Origin: an uncultured Woeseiaceae bacterium
Lineage (GTDB): Bacteria > Pseudomonadota > Gammaproteobacteria > Woeseiales > Woeseiaceae
Length of the DNA stretch: 9,297 nt
Assembly (NCBI GenBank): GCA_947259435.1
Contig: CAMYMP010000650.1
Span: forward strand, 1 to 9,297
Direction: 5' to 3'
Position numbers and translations under genes: made by a program. Below, piece after piece: positions 1-6,892 of this stretch (position 1 is its first letter; each line of letters opens with the position of its first letter). The notes under the pieces are model-generated. The model ran no database searches, was not told where the DNA came from, and saw only the letters and a list, made by a program, of their open reading frames with translations.

Positions 1-234
1 GGTGCGAACGTTCGAAATGTCGTTGTCTTCGAGACCTGAGTCGTCAATCGCTTGCTGCATGGAAATATAGGCATAAGCGGCTGCGTCGCCCATGAAGCGG
101 AGCACTTTGCGATCGATGAGTTCTTTCGTGTCGATGTTGACCGACCCCGAGATCTGGCTGCGAAGTCCCATCTCTTTGTAGGACTCGTTCGCCACGATTC
201 CCGAGCGGCCATTCTTTAATGAATCAAGGATCTC
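1..234 (-). pseudogene. fabB: Inverted N-terminal segment of fabB (3-oxoacyl-ACP synthase I)
   Basis: Read on the minus strand from 234 down to 1, this segment is open for exactly 78 codons. It gives the region of FabB that follows the first 20 or so residues: it begins [13 protein letters not shown], contains [18 protein letters not shown], and ends DISNVRT. From my memory of E. coli FabB, this matches residues about 21-98 (EVLASLREGRSGI ... LIDRKVVRFMSDASIYAF ... NNPRV). The next residues of the protein, GLIASSGG, are encoded on the opposite strand starting at 235. The segment is therefore inverted in place relative to the rest of the gene, with no codon gained or lost at the T|G junction. 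The first about 20 codons (start and first strand of the thiolase fold) are not in the window. A real inversion would destroy the gene. A fold-back read or assembly error at a contig end would look the same. Confidence 0.9.
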
Positions 235-1152
235 GGCCTGATCGCGTCCTCCGGCGGCGCGTCGAGCGCCAATATCGTCGCGAGTGCAGACAAGCTTCGC
301 GAGCGCGGCGTGCGCAGGATCGGCCCCTACATGGTCACGCGCACGATGAGCAGCACTGTCTCCGCGTGCCTGACGACGCCGTTCAAAATCAAGGGACTCA
401 ACTACTCGATAACATCCGCCTGCGCAACGAGTGCGCATTGTATCGGTGCTGGCGCCGAACAAATTCAGTGGGGCAAACAGGACATCATTTTTGCCGGAGG
501 CGGTGAGGAAGAAGACTGGACACTCGCGTGCCTGTTCGATGCGATGGGCGCTCTGTCATCCAAATACAACGATGCGCCCGAAACCGCATCGCGTCCGTAC
601 GATACGACCCGCGATGGTTTTGTGATTGCCGGCGGTGGCGGCATGATGGTTCTCGAAGAACTCGAGCATGCCAAAGCTCGGGGTGCAAAAATCTACGCCG
701 AGCTTGTCGGCTACGGCGCAACGTCGGACGGTCACGACATGGTCGCACCTTCGGGTGAAGGTGCGGCTCGTTGCATGAATATGGCGAAAGCGACGGTTGA
801 CGGGCCGATCGACTACATCAACACGCACGGGACCAGCACACCTGCCGGCGACATCGCGGAAGTAGAGGCCATGCGGTCCGTGTTCGGCGGTAACGTACCC
901 AGGTTCGGCTCGTCGAAGTCACTCTGCGGTCATTCGCTCGGCGCGACCGGCGTGCATGAGGCGATACACTGCCTGCTGATGCTCGAGCATGACTTTATCG
1001 CACCCTCGATCAACTGCAACGAACCGGACCCCGAGATTGAGGGCGCCCCTCTTGTCACTGAGTGCATCGACAATGCCGGTATTTCGACCGCCATGTCGAA
1101 CAGCTTCGGCTTCGGCGGCACCAACTCGACACTCGTATTCCAGAAGCCATGA
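235..1152 (+). CDS. fabB: 3-oxoacyl-ACP synthase I (FabB), C-terminal 305 residues, 5' end disrupted
   Basis: FabB is the cytoplasmic condensing enzyme that extends acyl-ACP with malonyl-ACP in type II fatty acid synthesis, and is needed for the unsaturated branch in FabA/FabB organisms. The reading frame starts at GLIASSGG and runs to TGA at 1152. The nucleophilic cysteine lies in [12 protein letters not shown] (codon 421-423). The two catalytic histidines lie in INTHGTSTP (826-828) and CGHSLGATG (931-933), with the conserved lysine in SSKSLCGH (916-918). The glycine-rich C-terminal motif NSFGFGGTN is present. Adding the 78 inverted codons and about 20 missing ones gives about 403 residues, close to the 406 of E. 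coli FabB. In this frame a TGA stands at 220-222, and the first usable start would be GTG at 310, which would yield a product lacking much of the N-terminal half-domain. As written the gene could not give a working enzyme. The next gene begins 22 bases downstream. Confidence 0.93.
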   Translation, partial: GLIASSGGASSANIVASADKLRERGVRRIGPYMVTRTMSSTVSACLTTPFKIKGLNYSITSACATSAHCIGAGAEQIQWGKQDIIFAGGGEEEDWTLACLFDAMGALSSKYNDAPETASRPYDTTRDGFVIAGGGGMMVLEELEHAKARGAKIYAELVGYGATSDGHDMVAPSGEGAARCMNMAKATVDGPIDYINTHGTSTPAGDIAEVEAMRSVFGGNVPRFGSSKSLCGHSLGATGVHEAIHCLLMLEHDFIAPSINCNEPDPEIEGAPLVTECIDNAGISTAMSNSFGFGGTNSTLVFQKP

Positions 1153-1174
1153 AGCGCGGGCATAATCACTGCCC

Positions 1175-2029
1175 ATGACCCTCGAAACCATCAGCGAAAC
1201 CAACTGCTTTGGCGGCAGGATCGGTTTCTATCGCCACCGATCGGACGCTAATAACTGCGACATGCGGTTTTCGGTGTTCGTGCCGCCCCAGGCGGCCGAC
1301 CGCAGAGTACCCGTCGTCACATTCCTCTCGGGGTTGACCTGCACCGAAGAGAATTTCATGGTGAAAAGCGGCGCGCAGCGCTACGCGGCCGAGTTCGGCA
1401 TCATGCTGGTGTCGCCGGATACGAGTCCGCGCGGCGACGGCGTGCCCGACGATCCCGACAAAGACTACGATTTCGGTCTGGCCGCCGGCTTTTATCTCAA
1501 CGCCACTGAGGAACCGTGGTCGCGGCACTACCACATGTATGACTACGTGATGCAGGAGCTGCAGCCCGCCGTGTTCGACAATTTTCCAGGCGATGCCAAT
1601 CGGCACGGATTGACCGGCCATTCGATGGGTGGTCATGGGGCGCTGACGATCGGGCTCAAGCACCCTGAGGTGTTCCGGTCGTTATCGGCATTTGCGCCAA
1701 TCTGCACGACGGTGCACAGTCCGTGGGGCCAAAAAGCGCTCGGGTATTATCTTGGCAGCGATACGTCAACCTGGCACGTTTATGACGCCTGCGAAGTCGC
1801 GCGAAATGTCAGCGATGCGTCGTCGCGCGGCAGGATTCTCGTTGATCAGGGCGCCGCTGATCCGTATCTCGCGGAGCAGCTCAGGCCCGAACTACTCGAG
1901 CAGGCCTGCAAAGAAAGTGGCCTGCCGCTCGAACTGCGCATGCACGAAGGCTACGATCATGGCTACTATTTCATTTCGACATTCGTAGAAGATCACCTGA
2001 AGCATCACGCGGAACTGCTCTGTGCCTGA
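1175..2029 (+). CDS. fghA: S-formylglutathione hydrolase (esterase D family)
   Basis: This cytoplasmic serine hydrolase splits S-formylglutathione into glutathione and formate, the last step of glutathione-dependent formaldehyde detoxification. The 284-residue product has the usual family length. It has the conserved start with CFGGRIGFYRH, the oxyanion region FLSGLTCTEENF (residues 50-61), the nucleophile elbow GHSMGG with Ser150, an acid residue in VDQGAADPYL (Asp224 or Asp229), and the catalytic His262 in GYDHGYYF. The ATG at 1175 is chosen because the family N-terminus follows directly. I see no strong Shine-Dalgarno sequence before it. The usual partner, glutathione-dependent formaldehyde dehydrogenase, is not next to it: fabB lies upstream, and a B3 metallo-beta-lactamase-like gene overlaps its stop codon by 8 bases. 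The family assignment is firm; activity on other esters is possible. Confidence 0.95.
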   Translation: MTLETISETNCFGGRIGFYRHRSDANNCDMRFSVFVPPQAADRRVPVVTFLSGLTCTEENFMVKSGAQRYAAEFGIMLVSPDTSPRGDGVPDDPDKDYDFGLAAGFYLNATEEPWSRHYHMYDYVMQELQPAVFDNFPGDANRHGLTGHSMGGHGALTIGLKHPEVFRSLSAFAPICTTVHSPWGQKALGYYLGSDTSTWHVYDACEVARNVSDASSRGRILVDQGAADPYLAEQLRPELLEQACKESGLPLELRMHEGYDHGYYFISTFVEDHLKHHAELLCA

Positions 2030-2909
2030 CCGGGCGTGGCTGCTGCTTGTTCTTGCCTGCTGCACACTAGCCGCCTGCGCATCCCCGACGCTGTCCCCTG
2101 ACGCAGCCATCCAGTGTAATAGCTGCGCAAGCTGGAATGAACCACAGTCCCCGTTTCGGATTTTTGGCAATACCTACTACGTCGGTACCGCCGGTCTTTC
2201 GTCGATACTGATCGCGACAAAGGATGGGTTGGTTCTTTTCGACGGTGGTCTGCCGCAGTCGGCGCGGCTGATCGCGGACAATGTTCACACGCTGGGCTTT
2301 GATCCGCGGGACATTCGCGTCATCGCTGTATCACACGCGCACTTCGATCACGTCGGAGGAATCGCTGCGCTACAGCGCCTCAGCGACGCCGACGTAGTGA
2401 CGAGCCTTGCATCGCTGTGGGTCATGCGGCGCGGTGTTCTGCCCGACGACGATCCACAGTTCGATCCGGACAATCGAACAACGGAGTTTCCCGCCATTCC
2501 GGGTTCGGACGCACTAGATGACGGTGCGGTCTTCACGATTGGCGGCGTTTCCGTTCGCGGCATTTATACGCCCGGCCACACGCCCGGTGGCATGACATGG
2601 ACCTGGCAGTCCTGTGAAGACAGGCGATGTCTCGACTTCGTCTATGCCGATTCGATCAGCCCTGTCTCGGTCGACGGGTACCGATTCTCCGACGGGCTTG
2701 GCGCGGCGCTTGGCGATAGCATCGAACGGATAGGAAATCTCGAATGCGACATCTTTCTTGCACCGCATCCATTCTTATTTGGTCTAAAGGACAAAATTCG
2801 GCAGGGCCCGGAGGCGTTCATCGACAAGGATGCCTGCAGCCGATACGCGGCCTCAAGTCGTGCCGGACTGGAGCGTCGGCTGGGCGAGGAGCATGGTGCA
2901 GCACCCTAA
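2022..2909 (+). CDS. Subclass B3 metallo-beta-lactamase-like lipoprotein
   Basis: This is a 295-residue metallo-beta-lactamase-fold hydrolase. All six ligand positions expected of a di-zinc B3 enzyme are visible: His105, His107, Asp109 and His110 in SHAHFDHVGG, His186 in PGHTPGGMTWTW, and His249 in LAPHPF. Other B3-like stretches are NTYYVGTAGLSSILI, VLFDGGLPQSA and YADSISPVS, with Cys198 and Cys203 placed like the family disulfide. The N-terminus is a short hydrophobic signal ending in the lipobox LAAC (Cys19, then Ala), so the enzyme is probably a lipoprotein, likely on the periplasmic face of the outer membrane. The GTG start at 2022 overlaps the end of fghA by 8 bases and is needed to include the signal. 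No good ribosome site precedes it, which suggests translational coupling. Beta-lactam hydrolysis is plausible from the complete metal site but unproven; a related lactonase or other hydrolase remains possible. Confidence 0.88.
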   Translation: MPDRAWLLLVLACCTLAACASPTLSPDAAIQCNSCASWNEPQSPFRIFGNTYYVGTAGLSSILIATKDGLVLFDGGLPQSARLIADNVHTLGFDPRDIRVIAVSHAHFDHVGGIAALQRLSDADVVTSLASLWVMRRGVLPDDDPQFDPDNRTTEFPAIPGSDALDDGAVFTIGGVSVRGIYTPGHTPGGMTWTWQSCEDRRCLDFVYADSISPVSVDGYRFSDGLGAALGDSIERIGNLECDIFLAPHPFLFGLKDKIRQGPEAFIDKDACSRYAASSRAGLERRLGEEHGAAP

Positions 2910-2941
2910 GTACTTCTCCGAATAGCCTATCTGTGGTGCTT

Positions 2942-2970
2942 TTGAGGAAATAGACGCGGCCCTCTACTAT
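2942..2970 (+). promoter_or_regulatory. Possible sigma-70 promoter for the Sel1-repeat gene
   Basis: TTGAGG (2942-2947) and TACTAT (2965-2970) are separated by 17 bases. Each matches four of six consensus positions of the -35 and -10 elements. They lie in the only sizeable intergenic gap on the plus strand, 36 bases before the ATG at 3007. This is a consensus match by eye only. Confidence 0.35.
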
Positions 2971-2985
2971 TTTCATTCGTAGAGG
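2961..2985 (+). repeat. Short inverted repeat upstream of the Sel1-repeat gene
   Basis: CCTCTAC (2961-2967) and GTAGAGG (2979-2985) form a perfect 7-bp stem around an 11-base loop. There is no T tract after it, so it is not a typical intrinsic terminator. It overlaps the possible -10 element and could be an operator-like site or a 5' leader hairpin. A chance palindrome cannot be excluded. Confidence 0.4.
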
Positions 2986-2991
2986 AGTTCC

Positions 2992-2998
2992 GAGGAGG
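2992..2998 (+). promoter_or_regulatory. Strong ribosome binding site for the Sel1-repeat gene
   Basis: GAGGAGG ends 8 bases before the ATG at 3007. This is near-optimal Shine-Dalgarno pairing and the best such site in the window. It fixes the start of the downstream gene. Confidence 0.75.
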
Positions 2999-3006
2999 CT
3001 ACCCTC

Positions 3007-3621
3007 ATGCGAAATCTGACCCGAATACTGCCGATTGCAGCACTACTGCTGTCACCGTGCACGGTATTTGCTGCCGACGTCGAGAAAGGATTTGCGGCCT
3101 TCAATGTCGGCGATTACGCGAAATCACTCGCTGAGTGTCAGCCGCTGGCCGAAGAAGGCAACGCAGCGGCGCAGTTCTGTGTGGGTCGACTGTACGCTAA
3201 TGGTTTCGGCGTCGACATGGATGACTCCAAGGCATTGCAATGGTACGGCGCAGCAGCAGACCAGGGGTACCCCGACGCCCTGTACAACCTCGGCGTCATG
3301 CACGCGAACGGCTGGGGCGTCGAGATGAATGACGATCGCGCTGCGGACTACTACTATCAAGCAGCTGTGCAGGGGTACATACCGGCCATCATGAGCCTGG
3401 CGGAAGTTCGCCACCGCGGAATGGGGGTCAAGGAAGACGAAGTGGAAGCTTACGCCTGGTACATCATTGCCGCTCAATTGGGCAACCTGGACGCCGAGCT
3501 CAGGCGGGATGCAGCTGCGAAAGACCTGACGCCAGAGGAGCAGGCCGCAGGTCAGAAAATGGCCAAAGAGCGGCTCGAAACGATCGACGTAGAACGTTTG
3601 CAGGCCATTCGAGTCGACTAG
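3007..3621 (+). CDS. Secreted Sel1-repeat (TPR-like) protein
   Basis: The 204-residue product begins with a Sec signal peptide: charged MRNLTR, a hydrophobic core, then TVFAA, with cleavage near residues 22-23. Three Sel1-like repeats of 36 residues follow at about 52-87, 88-123 and 124-159. They carry the consensus features A.Y.LG..YA.G.GV and A..WY..AA.QG, for example LYANGFGV, MHANGWGV and YAWYIIAAQLG. The C-terminal tail (about 160-204) is charged and helical with LTPEEQAAGQ, as often seen at the end of such proteins. Sel1 repeats form helical solenoids that bind other proteins; the periplasmic partner here cannot be told. The start is supported by the strong ribosome site. The gene converges on the TauE/SafE-like gene with only 6 bases between the two stop codons. 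Confidence 0.9.
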   Translation: MRNLTRILPIAALLLSPCTVFAADVEKGFAAFNVGDYAKSLAECQPLAEEGNAAAQFCVGRLYANGFGVDMDDSKALQWYGAAADQGYPDALYNLGVMHANGWGVEMNDDRAADYYYQAAVQGYIPAIMSLAEVRHRGMGVKEDEVEAYAWYIIAAQLGNLDAELRRDAAAKDLTPEEQAAGQKMAKERLETIDVERLQAIRVD

Positions 3622-3627
3622 TCGCGG

Positions 3628-4332
3628 CTAGCCATGCTGATGTGCTTCGGGCAATAGCCAGCCCGTAAGCGGCATTGCGATCGTCAATACGCCCAGGACC
3701 ACAATCAATGCGCCAAATCCGAGGCGCGTGCCGCGGCGGCGCATGAAGTGTGACACCTGCGCCGCACCGAGACCCGTCATCACCATGGCCGGCACGGTCC
3801 CGAGACCGAATGCGATCATTATGGCTGCGCCGTCAACGGGCGCCGCGCTGGTTGCCGCGATCAGCAACACGCTGTAAACAAGGCCGCACGGCAGCCAGCC
3901 CCAGACCAGTCCGAGGCCGAGAGCACGTGGCAGGCTGGTCACCGGCAGCAGTCCCTTCGCAAGCGGAGCGATCTTCGCCCAAAGTATCGCGCCCATTCGT
4001 TCGATGGCATTCAGAAGTCGCAGATCGAATGCGACCTTCAGTCCGACCAGAATGATGATCAAGCCGCTCAGAAATCTGACAGAGCTCGCAATCGTCGGCG
4101 ACGCTTTGACAATGACGCTGCCGAAGCTGCCTACAATAGTACCCAGTACCGCATAGCTGACTACGCGACCCAGATTGTAGGTCACCGCTGTCGGTAGTTG
4201 CGTACGCAAGGTTGTGACGCTCGCATTCACGGCAAACAATCCCGAAATCCCGGCGCACATTCCGAGACAGTGTGCGCTGCCGAGCAGCCCGGCGAGCAGT
4301 GCCGCCGACAGGGCAGGCACGAGCTCGCTCAT
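3628..4332 (-). CDS. TauE/SafE-like (COG2836 type) membrane protein of the cbb3 cluster
   Basis: This 234-residue inner-membrane protein has about six predicted helices (roughly 5-33, 55-75, 84-104, 137-160, 167-190 and 205-227). Family marks are GSAHCLGMC (residues 18-26) at the first helix, NLGRVVSYAVLG (about 53-64) and WLPCGLVYS (146-154). The last is a Pro-Cys motif reminiscent of the transmembrane domain of DsbD/CcdA proteins. Databases usually name this group sulfite exporter TauE/SafE, but members beside ccoS, as also in Pseudomonas cco regions from memory, more likely take part in oxidase assembly, perhaps metal or thiol handling. That role is inference from context and from Cys22, Cys26, Cys149, His21 and the C-terminal HQHG. 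Its ATG overlaps the ccoS stop as ATGA. It is the last gene of the minus-strand operon in view. Confidence 0.85.
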   Translation of the reverse strand: MSELVPALSAALLAGLLGSAHCLGMCAGISGLFAVNASVTTLRTQLPTAVTYNLGRVVSYAVLGTIVGSFGSVIVKASPTIASSVRFLSGLIIILVGLKVAFDLRLLNAIERMGAILWAKIAPLAKGLLPVTSLPRALGLGLVWGWLPCGLVYSVLLIAATSAAPVDGAAIMIAFGLGTVPAMVMTGLGAAQVSHFMRRRGTRLGFGALIVVLGVLTIAMPLTGWLLPEAHQHG

Positions 4333-4496
4333 GATGCGGGATTTTCAGGTGGTTTTTCGTCGTCATCCATCACGACGCGTACGGCCGGTGTGTCGAGGTC
4401 GTCGAACTGACCCGAGCCAACGGCCCAGAAAAATGCCCATACGGCGCCTCCAAGTAACAGCAGGGCCAGCGGAATCAGTACGTACAGAATGTTCAT
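4329..4496 (-). CDS. ccoS: cbb3 oxidase maturation protein CcoS
   Basis: This small 55-residue protein begins MNILYVLIPLALLLLGG, a single N-terminal transmembrane helix, followed by WAFFWAVGSGQFDDLDTPA. The SGQFDDLDTPA stretch is the hallmark of CcoS/FixS. The tail is acidic and probably cytoplasmic. CcoS is required for insertion of redox cofactors (heme and copper) into cbb3 oxidase subunit CcoN in Rhodobacter; the mechanism is unknown. The start and stop are fixed by two four-base ATGA overlaps, with ccoI upstream (4493-4496) and the TauE/SafE-like gene downstream (4329-4332), so translation is probably coupled. Confidence 0.95.
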   Translation of the reverse strand: MNILYVLIPLALLLLGGAVWAFFWAVGSGQFDDLDTPAVRVVMDDDEKPPENPAS

Positions 4497-6892
4497 GGTG
4501 CTCCGTAGCGGCTAAGGCGCAGTGCGTTGAGCACGACGATGAGCGAACTCGCGCTCATGCCGATTGCCGCCGCCCATGGTGGCACATACCCCAACGCAGC
4601 CAGCGGCAACGCCGCCGCATTGTAAACGATTGCCCAGGACAGGTTCTGCCTCACAATCTCCATCGTTTTGCGGGCGGTGAGCACTGCGCGGACAATTGGT
4701 TCGAGCGATTCGCCGAGCATGATGACGTCTGCGCTGGTCTGGGCGAGCAATGCGCCGTGGACCGGAGCAATGGAGGCGTCCGCCCCGGCCAGCACGGGCG
4801 CGTCGTTGATGCCGTCCCCAACCATGATCACCGTGTCACCTGCGCGCTGCGCGGAGCGAATGATCTCGAGCTTGTCCTCGGGAGTGCAGCCGTAGTGATA
4901 ATCCGAAATTCCGAGCGTCGCGGCAGCACGACTCACGGGTTCCTTGCTGTCGCCGCTTACGAGTCCGAGCGCAAGACCCAGGCCCTCGAGTTGCTGCAGC
5001 GTTTTTGCCGCGGCGGGCCTGATCGCATCATCGAGTTCGAATCTCGCGACAAGTTCCTTGTCAGTGCCAAGGTAAACACTCGTTGTCTGCTCGTCGCGCG
5101 CAGCGGTCGCCGTGTCTCGGGCAACATAATCGAGGCGCCCCAACCGCCAGCGCCGTCCATCGATAGTACCGGCGACGCCGTCGCCGACCGCGATCCGCTG
5201 TTCCGTAGCTTTATACTCGTTGTCGTGCGCACGAAATGCGCTGGCAATCGGATGAGTCGATACGGTTTCCAATGCAGCCGCGATGCGCAGACATTGCGAT
5301 TCATCGAAGGACTCGTCGAAAACCCGGGTAGACACGATTGCCGGTACGCCAAGCGTCAACGTTCCGGTCTTGTCGAAGAGCACGCGCGTCGCTTTGGACA
5401 ATGCCTCGATCGCGTTGCCGTTAGTGACGAGCAAGTGCAGTTCAGACAGGCGCGAGCCGGCTGCCGCAAATGCAGCCGGCGTAGCCAGCGCAAGCGCGCA
5501 GGGACAAGTGACGACAAGCACAGAAAGGGTTATCACGAAAGCGCGATCCGGCGCAGCGACGTACCAGAAGCCTGCGACAACTGCTGCGATGATCAGTATC
5601 GCGACAACTATGTAGCTTGCAATGCGATCCGCAAGCTGCACGAAAGCAGGCCGGGCAAAACGCGCCCGCTCGCTCATACGGCTGATGGTGCCCAACGTCG
5701 TGTCGCTGCCGGTCTTTTGCACGCGCATCCTGACAACGCCGTCCAGATTGACGCTACCGGCAACAAGGCTATCGTTGATAGATTTCGGCCGTGGCTCCGC
5801 TTCGCCGGTTAACAGGGCTTCATCGACCGTCGTGATGCCGTCAACGAGGAGGCCGTCGGCAGGAATCGATTCGCCGGGTCGAATCAGTATCACGTCGCCG
5901 GAAACGATTTGGCTTGCCGGAACGACCTCCTGAGCGTCTCCGTCGACCCGGGTCACGGTATTTGGCAGCACGGTCGACAGCGCGGTACTGCGATCAATGG
6001 AGCGATGCCGCGCGCGCATCTCGAGAAAACGTCCGAGCGTCAGGAAAAACACGAACATCACTACGGAGTCGAACCAGACGGCCGGTCCGTTGGTCAGCAT
6101 CGCGTAGACAGAGCCCAGGTACGCGGCGGCAATGGCGATCGATACGGGCAGATCCATACCGGGCATGCGCGACACCACACCGCGCCAGGCGCCCGCGAAG
6201 AACGGTCGAGCGGCGTAGAAAACAACCGGTGTCGTGACCACAAAACTGACGATCCGCAGGAAGCGCTGCATGGTTGCATCCATTCCCTGAAAGTCGCCGG
6301 CATAAAGCCCGACCGCGAACATCATGACCTGCATCATGCCGAGCGATGCAACCAGCAGGCGCTTGAGCGCCGCACGTTGCTCGGCGACTTCCGGTCGTGC
6401 CGCTGATTCGGGCGCGAGCGGCTGCGGGTCGTAGCCCAGGTGAGAGAGGCTTTTCAGTAGCTGTCCGAGCCCGAGCTGAGCAATGTGCCAGCGCACGCGC
6501 AGGCGATGTGTCACTGGATTCACCTCGGCGCTTGCAACGCCGTCGAGTCTTGCCAGCGTCGTTTCGATCAGCCAGCTGCAGGCTGCGCAGTACATCCCAC
6601 CCACGTAGATCGTCGCCTCGGCGCTATCGCCGTCTGTGTGCGCAAAAGCGGCGAGCATGTCGTCGCGATCATAGATCTGCCATTCGGCGGCATCGTCAGG
6701 CGGCCTGCCGGCGCCGGGCTGCGGCGCATCGCGCATCGCGTAGTAACTTGTCATGCCCGTGTCGCGAATGAGCTCGGCGACAGCCTTGCAGCCGGGACAA
6801 CAAACGGGATTCAGTTCGCCGTCGATCTCGACCTGGAATTCGTCCAGCCGATCAACGGGCAGGGCGCAGTGAAAACAAGCACCAGCGCTCAT
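4493..6892 (-). CDS. ccoI: Copper-translocating P-type ATPase CcoI (FixI type)
   Basis: This 799-residue P1B-type ATPase exports copper from the cytoplasm for the cbb3 oxidase active site. The N-terminus has a Cys-rich metal-binding region (CFHCALPV at 6-13, CCPGCKAV at 31-38), then a heavy-metal-associated domain with GGMYCAACSWLIE (98-110). The core shows the actuator motif TGEA (362-365), the membrane metal site CPC (463-465), the phosphorylation motif DKTGTLT with Asp507, the HP dipeptide of the nucleotide domain (547-548, STHPIA) and the hinge GDGINDAPVLAGAD (692-705). Eight transmembrane helices are expected for the family. Length and order are typical of FixI/CcoI rather than of CopA. 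It starts with an ATGA overlap with the ccoH-like gene and ends in an ATGA overlap with ccoS. No key residue is missing. Confidence 0.96.
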   Translation of the reverse strand: MSAGACFHCALPVDRLDEFQVEIDGELNPVCCPGCKAVAELIRDTGMTSYYAMRDAPQPGAGRPPDDAAEWQIYDRDDMLAAFAHTDGDSAEATIYVGGMYCAACSWLIETTLARLDGVASAEVNPVTHRLRVRWHIAQLGLGQLLKSLSHLGYDPQPLAPESAARPEVAEQRAALKRLLVASLGMMQVMMFAVGLYAGDFQGMDATMQRFLRIVSFVVTTPVVFYAARPFFAGAWRGVVSRMPGMDLPVSIAIAAAYLGSVYAMLTNGPAVWFDSVVMFVFFLTLGRFLEMRARHRSIDRSTALSTVLPNTVTRVDGDAQEVVPASQIVSGDVILIRPGESIPADGLLVDGITTVDEALLTGEAEPRPKSINDSLVAGSVNLDGVVRMRVQKTGSDTTLGTISRMSERARFARPAFVQLADRIASYIVVAILIIAAVVAGFWYVAAPDRAFVITLSVLVVTCPCALALATPAAFAAAGSRLSELHLLVTNGNAIEALSKATRVLFDKTGTLTLGVPAIVSTRVFDESFDESQCLRIAAALETVSTHPIASAFRAHDNEYKATEQRIAVGDGVAGTIDGRRWRLGRLDYVARDTATAARDEQTTSVYLGTDKELVARFELDDAIRPAAAKTLQQLEGLGLALGLVSGDSKEPVSRAAATLGISDYHYGCTPEDKLEIIRSAQRAGDTVIMVGDGINDAPVLAGADASIAPVHGALLAQTSADVIMLGESLEPIVRAVLTARKTMEIVRQNLSWAIVYNAAALPLAALGYVPPWAAAIGMSASSLIVVLNALRLSRYGAP

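Noticed and set aside
1138..1166. CATAAT before fghA as a -10 element
   Set aside because: The hexamer 17 bases upstream (TTCCAG) has little resemblance to a -35 element, so a separate promoter for fghA is not supported.
1166..1663. Minus-strand open frame of 165 codons within fghA
   Set aside because: The opposite strand encodes a convincing S-formylglutathione hydrolase with full catalytic motifs, and the antisense product shows no family features.
2900..2943. Possible terminator: AGCACC and GGTGCT followed by TTT after the B3 enzyme gene
   Set aside because: The stem is only six pairs with a 29-base loop and three T residues, and the first arm lies inside the coding end. It is too weak to call.
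3615..3633. Two small palindromes (CGACTAGTCG and GGCTAGCC) at the convergent gene ends
   Set aside because: They contain short self-complementary restriction-like sequences without a loop or T tract, so they do not support a bidirectional terminator.
4214..5812. Long plus-strand open frame of 532 codons
   Set aside because: It lies antisense to the TauE/SafE-like gene, ccoS and the 3' part of ccoI, all clearly real. Its product is Arg-rich, low in hydrophobic structure and without any recognisable motif, as expected from the shadow frame of a GC-rich gene.
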